From: a virus
Virus record (IMG/VR): IMGVR_UViG_3300045146_000117
Location: 1-33,270 of that record
Length of the DNA stretch: 33,270 bases
Reading direction: 5' to 3' (one strand)
The position numbers and the translations under genes are program-made. The notes beneath the pieces were generated by a model that ran no database searches, was not told the DNA's origin, and saw only the letters and a program-made list of their open reading frames with translations. Shown here one piece after another: positions 31,609 through 33,270 of this stretch (positions are counted from its first letter, which is position 1; every line of letters starts with the position of its first letter).

Positions 31609-31908
31609 TTAAGAAACCTCACTGCTTTCATCTTGGTTGTTGTTTTGGTGTTCATTATTAATATCTCCCAATCTTTTCCATTCAAGCTCCCATTCTGATA
31701 AAGTCATTCCATTAATTGAAATATGATTAACTCTATCTCTACCATCACCGTCCCAATCAATTTTGATAGTTCTGCTACAACCCATCTCACCTAAACTTTT
31801 CAATTCTTTTAATAAGTTAAGTAATGAGTTAATTGAACCATCTGAGCAAGTAAATGATATTACATTTTGAGAATCAATTTTTGGTGTTTTAAATTTGTTT
31901 TTTTCCAT
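31609..31908 (-). CDS. hypothetical phage-type cassette protein
   Basis: 99 residues, MEKNKFKTPKIDSQNVISFT..., with GCSRTIKIDWDGDGRDRVNH (about 43-62) followed by ISINGMTLSEWE. The acidic DWDGDGRD loop could bind a metal, but no family is named. The C-terminus is Asn/Gln/Ser-rich. The stop is 3 nt from the R'' extension of site 13, and the start lies about 33 nt after the R' of site 14. The cassette carries the best 10-bp terminal complementarity in the array. Confidence 0.65.
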   Translation of the reverse strand: MEKNKFKTPKIDSQNVISFTCSDGSINSLLNLLKELKSLGEMGCSRTIKIDWDGDGRDRVNHISINGMTLSEWELEWKRLGDINNEHQNNNQDESSEVS

Positions 31909-31940
31909 TTTATATTTTTAAAAGTTATTACAAAAACCTA

Positions 31941-32035
31941 CCGCTAACAACGTGTATAAAACATAGCCAATTAAGGTTTGTGCTTTATATCAAGTGCAGT
32001 ATATGGCTACGTTTCTTAGCCTCGAACGTTAGCAA
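31941..32035 (-). repeat. attC-like site 14 (complete)
   Basis: On the minus strand: R'' TTTGCTAAC (32035-32028 region), GTTCGAG, L'' GCTAAGAAACGTAGCCA, a loop, L' TGGCTATGTTTTATACAC, GTT, R' GTTAGCGG (31948-31941). Closely related to site 5 in loop and arms. R'' matches GTTAGCAAAC at the start of its cassette (32553-32544). Confidence 0.8.
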
Positions 32036-32040
32036 ACATA

Positions 32041-32535
32041 TCACCCAAACGTGATAACACCGTCAGGATATTCTAACCAGAATTGTTCTAATATTTCAAA
32101 AGTATCTTCATATATATGAATTTCATCTTTATATTTTTCAATATATTCTAAAGTTTCTTTTAATGAAAATAATTTATCAGTTGGATAATTATATTTTCTA
32201 AATACATCGTGATAATCTGTTTCAATATATAAAATGCCGTTAATGTTAATAGTTAATTTTGATGTTATATCACTATTATATCTATTATATAAAGCATTAT
32301 AACATAAATCTTTTTCGACAAATTTAATTTGGCGTTCTAAAATAGATTTATATTTAATGCCGTATTCAGCAGTCCATTCAGGATATGCTTCTAATAAATC
32401 AGCATCAATATCACCAATTATCATTCTATCATAAAAATCAATATTCTTTTTTAAATGTTTTAATACATTTTCTTTAACCTCATTATATGTTGGTTGAGGT
32501 GCTATTTTTTTATAAAACCATGTATGACATCCCAT
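32041..32535 (-). CDS. hypothetical phage-type protein (MGCHTWFY family)
   Basis: 164 residues from ATG 32535 (MGCHTWFYKKIAPQPTYNEV); the frame extends 12 codons upstream across the R' box, so the internal start is chosen. The N-terminal GCHTWFY is a signature I recall from small conserved proteins in Bacteroidota phages and plasmids. The rest is charged and helical (ENVLKHLKKNIDFYDRMIIG), ending in EQFWLEYPDGVITFG. Function unknown. The stop is 4 nt before the R'' of site 14. The start is 8 nt after R', a tightly fitted cassette. Confidence 0.7.
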   Translation of the reverse strand: MGCHTWFYKKIAPQPTYNEVKENVLKHLKKNIDFYDRMIIGDIDADLLEAYPEWTAEYGIKYKSILERQIKFVEKDLCYNALYNRYNSDITSKLTININGILYIETDYHDVFRKYNYPTDKLFSLKETLEYIEKYKDEIHIYEDTFEILEQFWLEYPDGVITFG

Positions 32536-32543
32536 AAAAATAC

Positions 32544-32553
32544 GTTTGCTAAC
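32544..32553 (-). repeat. R' box of a degenerate attC-like site
   Basis: The minus strand reads GTTAGCAAAC, the start of the cassette ended by site 14 and complementary to that site's R'' (GTTTGCTAAC) over 10 bp. The upstream side (CTTTAAAGGTTTTT) may be a remaining L' arm; no R''-L'' is visible next to the preceding gene remnant. Confidence 0.5.
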
Positions 32554-32574
32554 AAAAACCTTTAAAAACACTAT

Positions 32575-32727
32575 TTAATTCACCATTTTGGTAATAAAAG
32601 CCACTCTGCTAAGATTATTTTTCTTCTTTATCCAACCTTGTAGATGATAGATGATATAGCACCCGACTTTATTAATTTCTAAAAATCGGTCATTAATTCC
32701 ATAAATTCCTTACTTCCAGGTTTTCAT
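32575..32727 (-). pseudogene. small cassette gene with in-frame stop at codon 6
   Basis: ATG at 32727 reads MKTWK, then TAA at 32712-32710, and continues in the same frame as GIYGINDRFLEINKVGCYII, then YHLQGWIKKKNNLSRVAF and ITKMVN with a final TAA. The single internal stop interrupts an otherwise coding-like 50-residue frame, so the gene is probably inactivated by a point mutation (for example CAA or GAA to TAA). A promoter box lies directly upstream, making this the first gene of the array. Confidence 0.45.
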
Positions 32728-32753
32728 GTTAATAAGTATTAAGTTTACGAGTG

Positions 32754-32761
32754 CAAATTTA
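32754..32761 (-). promoter_or_regulatory. Bacteroidota-type promoter at head of cassette array
   Basis: The minus strand reads TGTATAAATTTGCACTCG. TAAATTTG fits TAnnTTTG, and a TTTTTGTTG with its TTG about 20 nt upstream fits the -33 element. It lies 27 nt before the first array ATG (32727) and points into the array, the place where an integron cassette promoter would be expected, although it lies inside the first cassette. Confidence 0.5.
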
Positions 32762-32844
32762 TACAATATGTATAGTATATGCAACAAAAATCGTATTTAT
32801 TTTTAAAATATTTTTTTCTTTTAGTTTATAATCAAACAAATACG

Positions 32845-32976
32845 GCTTATAACAACAAATATAAAATAAAGCGCTTTAATGGTTGGTAAGCTGTGTACCT
32901 CGCATTGTTATTTGGTGTCGGTAGATACTTTGCACCACGAACTCCGCTTCATTTCATATTTGTAGCAGCTAGGCGC
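32845..32976 (-). repeat. attC-like site 15, outermost site
   Basis: On the minus strand: GCGCCTAGC (R''-like, 32976-32968), TGCTAC, L'' AAATATGAAATGAAGCG, a loop of about 70 nt, L' CGCTTTATTTTATATTT, GTT, R' GTTATAAGC (32853-32845). The arms pair over 17 nt with about two mismatches. R'' has AGC in place of AAC, so this box has diverged. No gene is visible in the cassette it would terminate, which would lie to the right. Confidence 0.7.
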
Positions 32977-33036
32977 AAGAATAAGGGATGGTCTCAACAT
33001 TTCAGCATGAAAATTTGTTTTTTTTGCGATTAAACT

Positions 33037-33066
33037 TTTGTATATTTAGATTTGTTTGTATATTTG
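33037..33066 (+). promoter_or_regulatory. Bacteroidota-type promoter of DUF5678-like gene
   Basis: TTTG at 33037-33040, an 18-nt spacer and TATATTTG at 33059-33066 form a good -33/-7 pair. The coding-like frame starts only about 10 nt beyond, so the mRNA would be nearly leaderless. Confidence 0.65.
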
Positions 33067-33076
33067 CGTACTAAAA

Positions 33077-33270
33077 TTTAAGATAGCGTTAGACAAAGAA
33101 TTCCAATATTATTTGACCAATAGAGACGAGTTAATTAAAAAATATCTCGGCAAATATATTATTATCAAGGATGAAACCGTTGTTGGCGTTTATGATACCG
33201 AGATAGAAGCATATACAAATGGTATGAATAAATTTAGTCTTGGTACATTTCTTATCCAACAATGCTTACC
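33077..33270 (+). CDS. DUF5678-like protein, 3' end cut by window edge
   Basis: The frame reads FKIALDKEFQYYLTNRDELI, then KKYLGKYIIIKDETVVGVYD, TEIEAYTNGMNKF and SLGTFLIQQCL to the window edge. The pattern of a helix with REL(I/L)KKYxGKY(I/V)xIK, then VVGVYDxxxEAY and LGTFLIQ is characteristic of DUF5678, a family of about 65-75 residues, so little is missing. No ATG is found: the expected start position reads TTT or ATA instead. Either a non-AUG start is used or the start has mutated. It diverges from the array and is not a cassette gene by orientation. Confidence 0.7.

Larger units (their letters stand above)
24802..32976 (-). mobile_element. integron-type gene cassette array without integrase (CALIN-like)
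   Basis: About 8.2 kb of small minus-strand genes, each ending within 0-6 nt of an R''-like box (for example CCGCTAAC, GTGCTAAC, GCATTTAAC). After each lies an imperfect inverted repeat of 90-135 nt ending in an R'-like box (GTTAGCA, GTTATGC, GTTATCG, GTTAGGT). Different sites share no long sequence but share this layout, the hallmark of attC sites. R' at the start of a cassette pairs with R'' at its own end: GTTAGCGGTA (31939-31948) with TACCGCTAAC (31596-31605), GTTATCGGC with GCCGATAAC (30741-30749, 30267-30275) and GTTAGCACAC with GTGTGCTAAC (30141-30150, 29935-29944). No tyrosine recombinase lies in the window; an integrase gene would be expected to the right. Confidence 0.75.

Noticed and set aside
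24802-32976. CRISPR array
   Set aside because: The repeats are imperfect inverted repeats of different sequence spaced 300-1000 bp apart around genes, not direct repeats of one sequence with short spacers, and no cas genes are seen.
33087-33093. GTTAGAC as an attI or attC core in plus orientation
   Set aside because: It matches GTTRRRY but lies inside the conserved DUF5678 coding frame (ALDKE), with no partner box or stem around it.

Overview
The window looks like part of a large tailed phage of a Bacteroidota host, joined to a compact array of integron-type gene cassettes. The host assignment rests on repeated TATATTTG boxes (the Bacteroidota -7 consensus TAnnTTTG) before several transcription units and on generally weak Shine-Dalgarno sequences. 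The phage assignment rests on a T4-type large terminase with both ATPase and nuclease motifs, contractile-tail-type proteins, very long fibre proteins and a phage primase. No integrase, capsid protein, tRNA, rRNA or CRISPR is visible.

Region 1 (1-22,255, all genes on the minus strand) is the phage module. In transcription order from high to low coordinates it holds a baseplate-type protein with a lectin-like end, a gp15-like and a tail-tube-like protein, small unknown proteins, a protein built of phage-integrase-type repeats, an unknown protein, a zinc-finger/TOPRIM primase, a DNA-ligase homologue that has lost its catalytic residues, three giant fibre or adhesin genes, two unknowns, a probable small terminase, TerL, a tail-anchored protein, an RNA ligase, a coiled-coil membrane protein and a multi-pass membrane protein cut by the window edge. 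Four units are preceded by an ATAAATA motif resembling the T4 late promoter, two of them directly behind intrinsic terminators.

Region 2 (22,325-23,325) is a short plus-strand unit: a TATATTTG promoter, a 264-residue unknown protein, a 13-bp perfect terminator hairpin and a 33-codon ORF with phage-like codon use. At about 23,326 the base composition drops abruptly to AT-rich.

Region 3 (23,515-33,270) is AT-rich. It opens with a plus-strand DNA methyltransferase. From 24,802 to 32,976 there follow about 15 small genes or gene remnants, all on the minus strand, separated by attC-like sites: R'' (RYYTAAC-like) and R' (GTTRRRC-like) boxes bracketing imperfect inverted repeats. Nine sites look complete and about seven are half or degenerate. 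In many cassettes the first bases (R') are complementary to that cassette's own R'' across the gene, as expected if each unit once existed as an excised circle with one attC. Cargo includes a C5-cytosine methyltransferase-like protein, an N4/N6 methyltransferase, an NPPY methyltransferase-like protein, a methyltransferase fragment, a HAD-type phosphatase, a lipoprotein, a MORN-like repeat protein and several phage-type hypotheticals. At least three cassette genes carry frameshifts or a stop. A Bacteroidota-type promoter sits near the head (right end) of the array. A divergent DUF5678-like gene runs off the right edge, and an integrase, if there is one, would be expected beyond it.

The most notable reading is a phage-linked integron cassette cluster without integrase (CALIN-like), rich in DNA-modification genes. 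The main alternative is a chimeric assembly joining phage and host DNA near 23.3 kb.
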